Source: Odontesthes bonariensis (lineage: Eukaryota > Chordata > Actinopteri > Atheriniformes > Atherinopsidae). From it: DNA of 64,000 nt. This document shows, piece by piece, positions 26,001-36,751 of the stretch. A program made the position numbers and the translations under genes. The first letter of the stretch is position 1. Every line of letters begins with the position of its first letter. The notes beneath the pieces were generated by a model. The model did not search any database. It saw only the letters and a program-made list of their open reading frames with translations, and was not told the DNA's origin. Location of the stretch: the NCBI RefSeq assembly GCF_027942865.1, contig NC_134510.1:21941209-22005208 (forward strand), in the 5' to 3' direction.

Positions 26001-29000
26001 CAAGACTAAACAATAGCTGATTGCACAATGTTACACTATATTGCCAAAAGTATTCACTCACCCATCCAGATAACAAAATTCAGGTGTTCCAATCACTTCC
26101 ATGGCCACAGGTGTATACATTTAAGCAGCTAGGCATGCAGACCGCTTCTACAAACATTTGTGAAAGAAGGGGTCGCTCTCAGGAGCTCAGTGAATTCCAG
26201 CGTGGTACAGTGATGGGATGCCAACTGTGCAACAAGTCTAGTCATGAAATTTCCTCGCTACTAAATATTCCACAGTCAGCTGTCAGTGGTATTATAACAA
26301 AGTGGAAGCGATTTAGAACGATAGCAACTCAGCCAAGAAGTGGTAGGCCACGTAAAATGACAGACAGGGGTCAGCGGATGCTGGTCAGCAACTTTCTGCA
26401 GATTCAATCACTACAGACCTCCAAACTTCATGTGGCCTTCAGATTAGCTCAAGAACAGTGCGTAGAGAGCTTCATGGAAAGGGATTCCATGGCCGAGCAG
26501 CTGCATCCAAGCTATACATCACAAAGTGCAATGCAAAGCATCGGATGCAGTGGTGTAAAGCACGCCGCCACTGGACTCCATCTGGCAATCTGATGGACGA
26601 GTCTGGGGTTGCCAGGAGAACGATACTTGTCTGTCTGCATTGTGCCAATTGTAAAGTTTGGTGGAGAGGGGGTTATGGTTTGGGGTTGTTTTTCAGGAGC
26701 TGCTCTTGGCCCCTTAGTCCCAGTGAAAGGAACTCTGAAAGCTTCAGCATACCAAGATATTTGGACAATTTCATGCTCCCAACTTTGTGGAAACAGTTTG
26801 GGGACATCCCCTTCCTGTTCCAACATGACTGCGCACCAGTGCACAAAGCAAGATCCATAAAGTCATGGATGAGCCAGTTTGGTGTGGAAGACCTTGACTG
26901 GCCTGCAGAGAGTCCTGACCTCAAAAAAGAATGGGGTGTCACTTAGGTTCATATGCGTGTAAAAGCAGATGAGCGAAAACTTTTGCCAATATATTGTATA
27001 CTAAATGGCTGAAAAAAGTATGATAATATCTTACGAAGATTTGAATGTATTTGCTCCATGCGGATTATGAAACAGTAATTATACAGAATGCAGAGTTGAT
27101 TGTTTCAACAGCAAGTTGCGTAGCTCTCATGTAACTGCATCATGTTTCTAACTTTACAATCCTGGTAATCTAATCTGATTATTTTCAGTTTTACAGATTT
27201 ACACAGCAGGGGGCACGAGTTAATCCTCTAACTATAAAAACATCCATGCCGTCGGTCACAAGTAGTGGCTGCATGTATCCATAAGTTAGTTTGTAGTTGT
27301 CACGATCTGCTACTTATCTATAATATTTTAGGATCATAGTGACAGAAGCAGAATACTTTCTCTGCGTCTCCCAAAAAAAAGACGGTTGTGTCTTAGTCAG
27401 CTACCTGAATATGTGGAGCCAACAAAGGCAGAAAGTTAAATGAAAACGGGTGAAAAATAAAACAGTAAGCAATCAACCAAAAATCCAAAACCACGACCGT
27501 CATTCTTGTTTCTTTAACAAAGCAATGTTGATAATCAACCTGCAGCACCACAAGAAGATAAAAAAATGATGACAAAACCACAGTTGAGAGTGATGTTCAT
27601 CTCTGGTGAGAGAATTCTATTATTTAACTCTGTTTGCTGCTACAGTATCGCTCAAATCTTTGTATATTGAACATTTATCAGTCCACTCAAACGCTTATAG
27701 TCAAAAACACATCCTTTTCGTTCATTTTTAGTCCTTAGCTGTTCTGCCAGCAACGATCCTTCTTTGCAAATCTTTCAATTTTTCAACAATTCTGTTGATA
27801 ATGAAAAAGCCAAAAAGTCTGTGCTGGAATGAACTATTATCTGTAGGACAGAATTTGCCCCTTTTGAATTTGTTCCACGTTACACGCATCCCATTGGTTT
27901 TATTACACTCTATAGAATCTCACTGTTACTCCTGGTTTGGTTAGAAATAGGCATCTGAACAACTTTGTTCGGATCGTGCAATGAAAATCCATTTGAATTT
28001 GAATTGATCGCTCGACTATTGACCGTCTCATTGCATTTATGTCTCACATCAGATTTATTCTCATATACATGACTGGCATAACACACTGAATTTTAACTGT
28101 GCTACATACAGACCGGCCTCGAGCACACACACAAACACACGCAACACACTGTGATGTCAGTTGGATGTAGCGGAGTGGCAGCAGGGATACCATCTGTGTA
28201 TTGCACAGTTTCAAAACAAGAATTTTCACACTGTTGACCGACCAGATGAATGTGTGACAGGTTTGAGGCTGCCTCTCTGAGGTGTGTTTGTGTGCCCCTT
28301 GGTTAGGCATCCTCAGGGAAAAAATGCTGTTAACAGCATTAACTGTTATGATAATAATAATTTGGGAACCTGTTTCTGACACTTCCTTATGTCTGCCACG
28401 GAGAGCATATGGTTTTGCTATCAATCCTGCATTAATGATTAATGACAGGGTACAGTAGACTACCTGGGGGACCAAATTGCCCTCTTATGCAGCAAAACAT
28501 GCAGGTAATTTGTAGGTCGATCAGTGTACATGGAACAAATCCAGTGCCGTGTGATTTACGCTGAAGGGGAAGACAAATAGAAGTAATGAAAGGCTGTAGA
28601 GGTGAAGTGCAGCATTTGCCAGAAATATGTGCTGCACCATGCAGAAAACATGGCTGTAATTCTGCCTTCCTGACCAACTTTGTCATTTAGGGCCTGGAGC
28701 TGACGACATGCTTGCATGGCCGATCCCTGGATTTATTTTCCGAACCTTTATCTCCTGGAGCAGTTTGGCAAAAATGTGTTCTGCTGGTACAGTACGGGCT
28801 TCGATGCTTACTCAAGCCAAGAATGTGCAGGAATGTCTCGATATCTCGACAAATAGCCATAAAAATGACTTAGCGGTGGGAAATGAAGAGATTGCAACAA
28901 TGCATTTCACCAGGATGTATATACATATTTTCAGCTGTGGATTGAGGATGCATTTAAGAGTTTTTAATGCGTACACTGCAATATTTGCACATAAAGTGCT

Positions 29001-30835
29001 CCACTTTTCTTTTCATTACGATAATGTGCAGGAAGTGCATGATGCTTGCCTACAGTCAGGACTCTGTCGGTACTCAGCATCAAAAGCTAACATCGGTGAC
29101 ACTTTGATTACTCACACAGACCAGTTGGATGAACTTTGTTTTCACACTATGCCCCAAATAACAGCCTCAAAAAAAAAAAACATTACAAGATAGACCTCTC
29201 ACTAGAAGCAGCAACACTAAAATCCCCATGGCGGCAGCCAAAACATATGACCTAATATGGAGCAGAGATTTTAGCTGAGATCCATTTTTGAGTCATATGC
29301 CTCATAGACAAGATTATTCAAATGTAGTGTCTGGCTGCCAAAGGGCTCTGCACGAAAATAATAACACCCTTGTGACAACCTCTCCATCCCTGGCAGTAGT
29401 GCAGCTTGTAACCTCTGATAATTATGTTGAGAGGCCGACAGTAATGACAACCCTGCGATGCCACAGAAAGAGAAGACTTTCCTCTTAAAGCAGCAGCGGT
29501 CAAGCGCTGTTCTCTGAAATGTACACATGAGATAATGCTTTGTGAGGCATGTGGTTACCGCAGGCTATATCAGCTTGGAATACCAGCGTCTGTCCCGCCC
29601 ACTGGGCAGCGCTTTGGGAAATGTGACGCTGCTGTGTGGTCTGGTTGGGATGCAGAGACAGTAAGAAAGAAAAACAAACACTGTGTGTGCTATGCAGCTT
29701 ACATAAAGCTTTTCCATGCAATATTACACTTAAATCTTTTGTAGTCGGAAAAAGTCTCTGGACATGTTTTAATGTGAGTTTCCATCAAAGTTCTGTTCCT
29801 GGTTTACTAAGCAGCCCCCCCCCTCCATATGACACACACACACACACCTCTGGTTGCTTCTGCATTAACCAGTGGTGACAGAGTGGAGTTTGAACTTTAA
29901 GCCCTGGTAAACATGAGGAACACACTTTATCAAGTAGAGCAAGGTGTTGCTCTTTTGCTCAGGGTGTATTTAAACAGCCGCTAACCCACTCTTTCCTCCC
30001 ATTCTGAGAAAACTGAACCCCAGTGTGTCCCTCGCTTGTAAAAACGCTTTGTCTGCTAACTGTGCGAAAAGGTAAATGTAGCTGCAGATCACTGAACTAA
30101 ACCGCCTTCTACGCAAAAGGGATTTGGTTGGACTTTTACTGTCACTGCGCCGCGGCATGTTTGAGTTTTTTCACATTGTCAGAAAACATCTCGGCCTGGA
30201 GCTGCATTTTGGAAAATGGGGGCGACTACTATGTGCCAAAAATAATCCTCAAAGCCAGCCAAGTGGAAAGTCAATAAGGGATTTGTGAAAATGATTGGCA
30301 ATCTAACAATAACATCCAAAGCCAGCGTCACACTGACTGCTTCTTGGAACCTTATAATCCTTGAGCACAAAAAGAGGCCTCCTTTACATGTAACATTTCC
30401 ACTGCTGCATCCAGTTATTGCAGACAGAGGCTCCTCCATCATCATTCATCCTAAATCACAACAGTCTGGAAGACACTCTCATGAGAGGCGTGTGTTACTC
30501 AGCACCTATGAGCCAGCTGAGGTCCCTATGAAGATGCTCCATTTTATGGTGCATTTGGTTGTGGTGCACAAGTACAGGGTTTAAATGACCTTTTTTTTCT
30601 CTCTCAAAAGTTTGACTAAAGCCTACTGAAAGCAAGAAAAAAAAATCAAAACACGTGGACAAGCATGATGGTAAACCTGTCAAATTAAACAATAATAACA
30701 ATAATAACCAGGAGCTGTTTACTGATTTTATCATCCTAAATGCAAAGATGCGGTGTCTCCTCTATGTGGGATATGTCAACTCTTACCAGAGGATATAGAT
30801 GAACCTGAGAGGCTGGAGTTACTCGATGCTGCCAT
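8551..30835 (-). CDS. chn2: chn2, beta2-chimaerin (SH2-C1-RhoGAP), complete, 13 coding exons
   Basis: Diacylglycerol-responsive GTPase-activating protein for Rac. Exons on the minus strand: 30787-30835, 21909-21947, 20786-20841, 18824-18855, 18480-18593, 18054-18324, 13808-13891, 12725-12809, 9898-10071, 9641-9718, 9282-9419, 9086-9191 and 8551-8722. They sum to 1,398 nt, 465 residues plus stop (human beta2 is 468), and every junction has GT/AG and matching phase. The start [13 protein letters not shown] matches the family. The SH2 domain begins near residue 60 (FHGLISRD, then [17 protein letters not shown]). The C1 domain is residues 212-261 with the full HNF...HWCEYC...CSDC...HKQC...C zinc pattern. 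The RhoGAP domain runs from about 276 to the end, with the arginine finger in [10 protein letters not shown] (about Arg310) and [18 protein letters not shown] after the SH2, [10 protein letters not shown] and the HEDVLF end favour CHN2 over CHN1. Confidence 0.95.
10072..12724 (-). other. chn2 intron between the two C1-domain exons
   Basis: No exon or recognised element seen. It contains an uninterrupted G run on the plus strand at 10275-10297. Confidence 0.7.
10275..10297. repeat. poly-G tract
   Basis: Twenty-three consecutive G residues on the plus strand inside a chn2 intron. Confidence 0.9.
13808..14062 (-). other. beta1-specific first exon fused to the common exon
   Basis: The 84-nt exon used by beta2 (13808-13891) is the 3' part of the beta1 first exon. 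The beta2 acceptor (GTCCACAG, AG at 13893-13892) lies inside beta1 coding sequence, and its pyrimidine tract encodes part of LLASCPQ. Confidence 0.75.
14485..14491 (-). promoter_or_regulatory. TATA box candidate for the internal beta1 promoter
   Basis: TATAAAG on the minus strand, about 425 nt upstream of the beta1 ATG and inside the intron of the long form. Spacing would allow a 5' UTR of roughly 390 nt. The transcription start was not determined. Confidence 0.45.
14492..18053 (-). other. chn2 intron upstream of the beta1 promoter
   Basis: No exon recognised. It holds the longest open frame of the window (14977-15855, minus, 292 codons), which is rich in Ser, Leu and Cys and has no visible domain; I do not call it a gene. 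Several A and T runs are present. Confidence 0.55.
19196..19225. repeat. short perfect palindrome in a chn2 intron
   Basis: Thirteen-nucleotide arms (CTATCTACCGATA and its complement) flank a GATA loop in an AT-rich intron stretch. Confidence 0.8.
21106..21147. repeat. 14-bp perfect hairpin in a chn2 intron
   Basis: Arms GATGCCACCTCTCA (21106-21119) and its exact complement (21134-21147) are separated by 14 nt. A 10-nt direct repeat (TTATGGATGC) stands just before it. No known RNA was recognised. Confidence 0.75.
21948..30786 (-). other. first chn2 intron (long isoform)
   Basis: About 8.8 kb with no exon recognised. It carries a Tc1-like element (26034-26996), an A tract near 23605-23624, a C tract near 25710 and a CA-rich stretch near 28120. 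Confidence 0.7.
26034..26996 (+). mobile_element. Tc1-like DNA transposon, internally deleted
   Basis: Terminal repeats CACTATATTGCCAAAAGT (left) and its near complement ending CCAATATATTG (right) are flanked by TA at 26032-26033 and 26997-26998. The body encodes a Tc1 transposase: an N-terminal helix-turn-helix region ([31 protein letters not shown]), the GRPRK linker, the first catalytic Asp region (DESGV), [11 protein letters not shown], the second Asp region ([10 protein letters not shown]) and DWPAESPDL. The pieces lie in different frames. Sequence after DESGV and after SPDL, including the final Glu of the DDE triad, is missing, and the element is 963 bp. It is non-autonomous. Confidence 0.9.
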
Positions 30836-31190
30836 CCCAACCAGTTTCACGACCAGTGTCACTCCCGTCTGTCCACGGTGGGCTCACAACAGCTCGTCCC
30901 CGGCGGTGCCTCCATGTCACTCAGCGTGCTTCACCTCTGACGGCTGTGACTGCTGATTATTTCATGTCTGCTTTAAACCCCGAGCCCACCACGCGCCTGT
31001 GAGAATCTGCTGATCGCTGGTTTCCCTCCGCTCACTGTGCGCCTTCAGGGGCTCGCGCTCCCGCAGTCAGACACTGGAGGTTGCCGCCGCTGCTTTGGAT
31101 AAAAGAGAGAGGCGACAGGAACACGCTCCCTGGATCGGTCTCGCTAAACCGTTTCCTCACACTGGACAAAATGTGTGTAGGTTCGTGCCA
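30836..31190 (-). promoter_or_regulatory. chn2 long-isoform 5' UTR and promoter region
   Basis: GC-rich, CpG-containing stretch just upstream of the chn2 ATG at 30835, unlike the AT-rich surroundings. No TATA box was picked out. Confidence 0.5.
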
Positions 31191-32473
31191 CGCACAAATC
31201 AGCTATCATGTGCCACTTTAAGGATTGCAATAAACACACCGCAGCGGAGGCGCGCCTTCTTAAAGTGAAAGTTTGTCAGATAAAATGCAAAGCAAGCTCC
31301 AAACATGCGACTTTTCCTTGGTCTGCAAAATCCCGGGCAGTTACTTTTTCCACGAAACTCATAGTTTAATGATTCATTCAACGACCTGACTGGCTAAACC
31401 GCATGACACCATCTCCAACACTGCATATTTTCATCAGATGCCATGTTATGTCATGTTATGTGCAAACAGCCGGGGGAATTGTTGTGTTTTAGCGCCATCT
31501 GGTGGCTTCTCTCCATGCCACGAGTTCACAGTTTGACTTCAGTGAAGTTAGTTTTAAAGGAGAACTGAGGTATTTTCAACATTAAGCCTCTTTTCTGAGT
31601 CGTCTGCAATGTTTTAGAACCCCCCTCACCGCTTTTTTTATTTTTACTGCTGTCTCCGGTATTTGCCTAATTTTGATTCATCTCAACCTGCTTCAGAATG
31701 GCAAGTCATGTGCATGTCCAAAAAGGTCCGTAAAAGCACCAGAAACGTCCGTTTTCAAAATCATCAACTCACCGGAGTGGTTACTGGTGTGCACTGGTGA
31801 TCCATATCAAATTTCGTTGCGAAAAGTTGCTTCTGTCGACATACATTCGCAAAACACTCCAACATTTCAAGTGCACTCGTATTGCAGACTTTACAGTAAA
31901 CACACGGAGAGGACGACTGCAGCGTGTACCAACTTCCTGTTTTCAAAATAAAATAAAATTTAAAAAATGTGATATTTAAAGCAGAGATGAGCTACTGTGT
32001 ATAAAGTTATTGAAAATTATGAACAGATGTAAAATGTAAAAATAAAAGGTGCATCTCATGCAGCCAGTGTAGTTACTTTATCCCAAACTGATTTGGAGTC
32101 AATTCATCACATGACCTGGAAGCTATTGAGCAAAAATGCTAATATTTACATATAAATATTCATAAAAAATATGAACAGATCAAAAATATAAAAACAGAAC
32201 AGATGTAAACTTTGGGGAAAGAGGGAGAGTTCTGTAAGAATGTGTGGAAGAAGCTATGGGACAGATACGTGAAGGCAAAGAAGATGGCAGAGACTCTCAC
32301 TCTATTGACTGAATTGTCTTGGCTCACGAACTTCGTGAAACACAGAAACACACGAAGCATTTCATCTTCCAGATACTGCAGCAGCATCATTGATGACAGT
32401 GTTCCTGGTCTTGACAGTGGCATTGTTTTCTTTTCGACTTTCTTCGTTGTAGAACACTGTAAAATAATAATTT
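31191..32473. other. intergenic, no gene recognised
   Basis: AT-rich intergenic DNA. The part from about 31560 to 31950 reads like a dispersed fish repeat (GGAGAACTGAGGTATTTTC start) but I cannot name the family. Small open frames here have no recognisable product. Confidence 0.45.
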
Positions 32474-32841
32474 TAAAGCCATAATGTGTAATATTTCACG
32501 TTGTCTATTAACAAATTTGAGTCTTATCATTCACAAGTATTACCTCAATCGTTATTAATTACCTCCATCACAAAAGTGCAGTGTTCTTATATTCTTTATA
32601 TTCAGCATACGAATGTACATAAGAGTGTTACACTCCAATGAATGTCTCCATGTTGCTCCGCCATTTTAAAACTACGGAATTTGTAGAAGGACATGTCATC
32701 AGCTTCGCATTTTCCGTTTCCACATTGGAAACGGAAAATGCGAAGCTGATGACATGTCCTTCTACAAATCCCGTAGTTTTAAAATGGCGGAGCGACATGG
32801 AGACATTCATTGTCCGTGAAATATTACACATTATAGCTTTA
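32474..32841. mobile_element. MITE-like non-autonomous DNA element with internal palindrome
   Basis: Inverted ends of about 27 bp: TAAAGCCATAATGTGTAAT at 32474-32500 and its complement with one change at 32815-32841. It holds a long hairpin (32636-32812) and encodes nothing. The superfamily is uncertain because I could not identify a clear target-site duplication. Confidence 0.65.
32636..32812. repeat. 86-bp-arm inverted repeat (hairpin)
   Basis: Arms 32636-32721 and 32727-32812 are nearly perfect complements around a 5-nt loop (ACATT), with only a few mismatches. Near-identical translations appear on both strands for this reason; neither is a gene. Confidence 0.9.
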
Positions 32842-32881
32842 ATCATTAATACGAAATGAAGGCTTCAAATTGCGGAGATCA

Positions 32882-32889
32882 GCACCGCC
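32882..32889. repeat. hAT target-site duplication, left
   Basis: GCACCGCC, identical to the copy at 33594-33601. Confidence 0.9.
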
Positions 32890-33593
32890 TAGGGTTGCCA
32901 ACTCCTTGAAAAAAAAATAAGGGACACCTCATTGGCAGGAACGGCGGACCCGATTGCCTTCACCCTTCCTGGAGTGGTGATTTTTTTTTTGGCTCTTTTT
33001 TTGTAAGTGAAATGATTTTTTAACAATTTGACTCGAACCTGAATTGAATTAAATGCATATTTTTGAGCGATATAAACACATGGAAAACAAATGTTTAACC
33101 AGAAATGTACTTTATTACAAAATAACAAAATAAACTGAATAAAATAAATATCTTTCTTAAACAGAAATCTGTCTTGAACTTAAAACTATAAATATAAAAC
33201 AATAGATAGACAATAACAAAAGTGCAAACAGACTTGTAAACTTGTAAACATATTTAAAAATAGAACTTATGAACTTAATGCACAACTCAACTCAATGCAA
33301 TTTTGCATGCGCAACTCAACGTACTTGATGAGCGGGATTCCATATTGTCGTACTCCTTTATGAATGTGCTGTCAGCTCATTGGTCACAGAGCAGGAGAGG
33401 GCCAGGGAGCAAGTTTACCTTACATATTCATATAAAGCGCCGTGTTATTAATTTATTCCACTGACATTTGATTTTTTTTTATTCTCACGATAATACGGGA
33501 CAAAGTATGTCCCTTTTCAGCTCAATACGGGACGCGTACATTTGTTTCTAAATACGGGATGATTCCGTTTTTCAAGGGACGGTTGGCACCCTA
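32890..33593. mobile_element. non-autonomous hAT element, 704 bp
   Basis: Starts TAGGGTTGCCAACTCCTTGA and ends with the near complement (TCAAGGGACGGTTGGCACCCTA). It is flanked by an exact 8-bp duplication, GCACCGCC, the hallmark of hAT insertion. The interior is AT-rich with no transposase frame, so it was mobilised in trans. The exact duplication suggests a fairly recent insertion. Confidence 0.9.
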
Positions 33594-33601
33594 GCACCGC
33601 C
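33594..33601. repeat. hAT target-site duplication, right
   Basis: GCACCGCC, identical to 32882-32889. Confidence 0.9.
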
Positions 33602-33879
33602 CCACCGCGACCCGAGTCATGGATTAGAACGGGAGAAAATGAAAAATGATTATGAAAAAAATAAAAAGTACAGTAGGACAAATAGTGACTCACGTGTATT
33701 TCACTGCTCTTCTGACTGAGCCGCTGCATCCTGAATCCGCTCTGTAAAGTTTTTTTCTTCTAAAGCCCGCGGTGCAGGTGTGTTTTTTCGAGAGAGAAAC
33801 TTGAAATTGCAAGAGAATTTGCTCTTAAATTTGGCAAGCTGTTTTACGTAAGTGTACATATTAAACCGCAACGTTATTG

Positions 33880-33997
33880 ACACACAGGTAGAGAAGAAGC
33901 GGAGAGACTGTTTAGCCAATCAGAATGCAGAACACACACAAATCCGTGAAGCAGCGAGACCATGAAAGGTGAACCGCGTTATAGCGAGGGTTCACTG
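33880..33997. mobile_element. right end of a Tigger/mariner-like DNA element
   Basis: The stretch ends GCGTTATAGCGAGGGTTCACTG followed by TA, resembling the terminal repeat of Tigger-like elements (CAGTGAACCCTCGCTATA on the other strand). No matching left end was found in 33602-33880, so the element is truncated or its left boundary is unclear. It abuts the first unit of the tRNA array. Confidence 0.5.
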
Positions 33998-34075
33998 TAA
34001 TTCCTTTTGACTAGTTCACTTTCCTAACATTCGCTGTTTCCCTCTTGACAAACATCCACAATTCATAGTAGTCTT

Positions 34076-34093
34076 TGCCGAAACCCGGGATTG

Positions 34094-34141
<48 letters not shown>

Positions 34142-34147
34142 TTTGGC
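34076..34147 (-). tRNA. tRNA-Phe-like (GAA) copy 1, class A variant
   Basis: First copy of the array. T stem CCTGG/CCGGG is paired but the T loop has lost one base; 5' end GCCAAAA gives one acceptor mismatch. Confidence 0.6.
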
Positions 34148-34399
34148 TACAAAGGGCCAAAATGGCCGTTTTCATTTGGAAAGTGAAACCAGGAACTCGC
34201 TCCGTGGAGCGTAGACGACAAAGCTGGGGAGCCAGATAAAGGCCACAAAATCGTAATAATTGACTGTTGTAGCTGAGGAAGAAGCCTCCTGTGTTTTCAT
34301 TAATCTAGTTTATTTGAGATGATTCCTTTTGACCAGTTCACTTTCCTAACATGAGCTTTGTTTCCCTCTTGACAAACATCCACAATTCATAGTAGTCTT

Positions 34400-34416
34400 T
34401 TCTGAAACCTTGGATT

Positions 34417-34459
<43 letters not shown>

Positions 34460-34472
34460 AAGCTATTTTGGC
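34400..34472 (-). tRNA. tRNA-Phe-like (GAA) copy 2
   Basis: 3' end TTTCAGA spoils the acceptor stem, and the A box has a C-to-T change (TAGCTTAG). Single-member variant. Confidence 0.5.
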
Positions 34473-34728
34473 TACAAAGGGTTAAAATGGCCGTTTACAT
34501 TTGGAAAGTAAAACCAGGAACTCGCTCCGTGGAGTGTAGACGACAAAGCTGGGGAGCCAGATAAAGGCCACAAAAAAAATGCAATAATTGACTGTTGTAG
34601 CTGAGGAAGAAGCCTCCTGTGTTTTCGTTAATGCAGATTTTTTGGAGTTTATGCCTTTTTACCGGTTCACTTTCCTAACATGGGCTGTTGTTCCCTCTTG
34701 ACAAACATCCACAATTCATAGTAGTCTT

Positions 34729-34801
34729 TGCCGAAACACGGGATTGAACCAGAGACCTTCAGATCTTCAGTCTGATGCTCTCCCAACTGAGCTTTTTCGG
34801 C
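34729..34801 (-). tRNA. tRNA-Phe-like (GAA) copy 3, class E
   Basis: Acceptor GCCGAAA/TTTCGGC pairs fully and the anticodon arm pairs. Position 8 is A and the T stem (TCTGG/CCGTG) has one mismatch. Confidence 0.65.
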
Positions 34802-35053
34802 TACAAAGGGCTAAAATGGCCGTTTTCATTTGGAAAGTGAAACCAGGAACTCGCTCCGTGGAGCGTAGACAACAAAGCTGTGGAGCCAGATAAAGGCCAC
34901 AAAATCGCAATAATTGACTGTTGTAGCTGAGGAAGAAGCCTCCTGTGTTTTCATTAATCTAGTTTTTTTGAGATGATTCCTTTTGACCAGTTCACTTTCC
35001 TAACATGGGCTGTGTTTCCCTCTTGACAAACATCCACAATTCATAGTAGTCTT

Positions 35054-35075
35054 TGCTGAAACCTGGGATTGAAAT

Positions 35076-35120
<45 letters not shown>

Positions 35121-35126
35121 TTCGGC
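35054..35126 (-). tRNA. tRNA-Phe-like (GAA) copy 4
   Basis: Only copy with the consensus 5' end GCCGAAATAG, but its T stem (CCTAT) is mispaired and the B box reads ATTTCAATCC. Confidence 0.55.
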
Positions 35127-35377
35127 TACAAAGGGATAAAATGGCCGTTTTCATTTGGAAAATAAAACCAGGAACTCACTCCGTGGAGCGTAGACGACAA
35201 AGCTGTAGAGCCAGATAAAGGCCACAAAAAAATGCAATAATTGACTGTTGTAGCTGAGGAAGAAGCCTCCTGTGTTTTCATTAATCTAGTTTATTTGAGA
35301 TGATTCCTTTTGACCAGTTCAATTTCCTAACATGGTTTGTGTTTCCCTCTAGACAAACATCCACAATACATAGTCTT

Positions 35378-35410
35378 TGCCGAAACCCAGGATTGAACGA
35401 GGGACCTTCT

Positions 35411-35442
<32 letters not shown>

Positions 35443-35450
35443 TTTTCGGC
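35378..35450 (-). tRNA. tRNA-Phe-like (GAA) copy 5, class B
   Basis: Spacer next to its 3' end is 3 bp short (CATAGTCTTT). Confidence 0.5.
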
Positions 35451-35702
35451 TACAAAGGGCTAAAATGGCCGTTTTCATTTGGAAAGTGAAACCAGGAACT
35501 CGCACCGTGGAGCGTAGACGACAAAGCTGGGGAGCCAGATAAAGGCCACAAAATCGCAATAATTGACTGTTGTAGCTGAGGAAGAAGCCTCCTGTGTTTT
35601 CATTAATCTAGGTTTTTCGAGATGATTCCTTTTTGCCAGTTCAATTTCCTAACATGGTTTGTGTTTCCCTCTAGACAAACATCCACAATTCATAGTAGTC
35701 TT

Positions 35703-35735
35703 TGCCGAAACCCAGGATTGAACGAGGGACCTTCT

Positions 35736-35767
<32 letters not shown>

Positions 35768-35775
35768 TTTTCGGC
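35703..35775 (-). tRNA. tRNA-Phe-like (GAA) copy 6, class B
   Basis: Same body as copy 5 with the full-length 3' flank. Confidence 0.5.
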
Positions 35776-36027
35776 TACAAAGGGCTAAAATGGCCGTTTT
35801 CATTTGGAAAGTGAAACCAGGAACTCGCTCCGTGGAGCGTAGACAACAAAGCTGTGGAGCCAGATAAAGGCCACAAAATCGCAATAATTGACTGTTGTAG
35901 CTGAGGAAGAAGCCTCCTGTGTTTTCATTAATCTAGGTTTTTTGAGATGATTCCTTTTGACCAGTTCACTTTCCTAACATGGGCTGTGTTCCCCTCTTGA
36001 CAAACATCCACAATTCATAGTAGTCTT

Positions 36028-36100
36028 TGCTGAAAGCTGGGATTGAACCAGCAACCTTCAAATCTTAAGTCTGACGCTCTACCAACTGAGCTATTTTGGC
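36028..36100 (-). tRNA. tRNA-Phe-bodied copy 7 with UAA anticodon, class G
   Basis: Loop CTTAAGA puts UAA at the anticodon. T stem GCTGG/CCAGC is fully paired with pair 49-65 swapped to G-C; D loop reads GTTGGTAGAGC; acceptor GCCAAAA/TTTCAGC has two mismatches. Confidence 0.65.
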
Positions 36101-36352
36101 TACAAAGGGTTAAAATGGCCGTTTTCATTTGGAAAGTAAAACCAGGAACTTGCTCCGTGGAGCGTAGACGACAAAGCTGTGGAGCCAGATAAAGGCCAGA
36201 AAATCGCAATAATTGACTGTTGTAGCTGAGGAAGAAGCCTCCTGTGTTTTCATTAATCTTGGTTTTTTGAGATGATTCCTTTTGACCAGTTCACTTTACT
36301 AACATGGACTGTGTTTCCCTCTTGACAAACATCCACAATTCATAGTAGTCTT

Positions 36353-36425
36353 TGCTGAAACCTTGGATTGAACCAGGGACCTTCAGATCTTCAGTCTGAT
36401 GCTCTCCCAACTGAGCTATTTGGGC
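36353..36425 (-). tRNA. tRNA-Phe-like (GAA) copy 8, class D3
   Basis: Anticodon arm pairs; T stem CCTGG/CAAGG has one G-A mismatch. Confidence 0.55.
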
Positions 36426-36678
36426 TACAAAAGGCTAAAATGGCAGCTTTCATTTGGAAAGTAAAACCAGGAACTCGCTCCGTGGAGCGTAGACGACAAA
36501 GCTGTGGAGCCAGATAAAGGCCACAAAATCTTAATAATTGACTGTTGTAGCTGAGGAAGAAGCCTCCTGTGTTATCGTTAATGCAGATTTTTTGGAGTTT
36601 ATGCCTTTTTACCGGTTCAATTTCCTAACATGGTTTGTGTTTCCCTCTAGACAAACATCCACAATTCATAGTAGTCTT

Positions 36679-36711
36679 TGCCGAAACCCAGGATTGAACG
36701 AGGGACCTTCT

Positions 36712-36743
<32 letters not shown>

Positions 36744-36751
36744 TTTTCGGC
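36679..36751 (-). tRNA. tRNA-Phe-like (GAA) copy 9, class B
   Basis: Follows a spacer of the GTTATCGTTAATGCAG type seen also before copies 26, 41, 56 and 74. Confidence 0.5.

Noticed and set aside
8551-30835. chn1 (alpha-chimaerin)
   Set aside because: Some SH2 residues fit either paralog, but the beta1 leader, the linker, the C-terminus and the fkbp14/plekha8 neighbours fit chn2.
32628-32859. Two similar small proteins on opposite strands
   Set aside because: Both are products of the inverted repeat in the MITE-like element.
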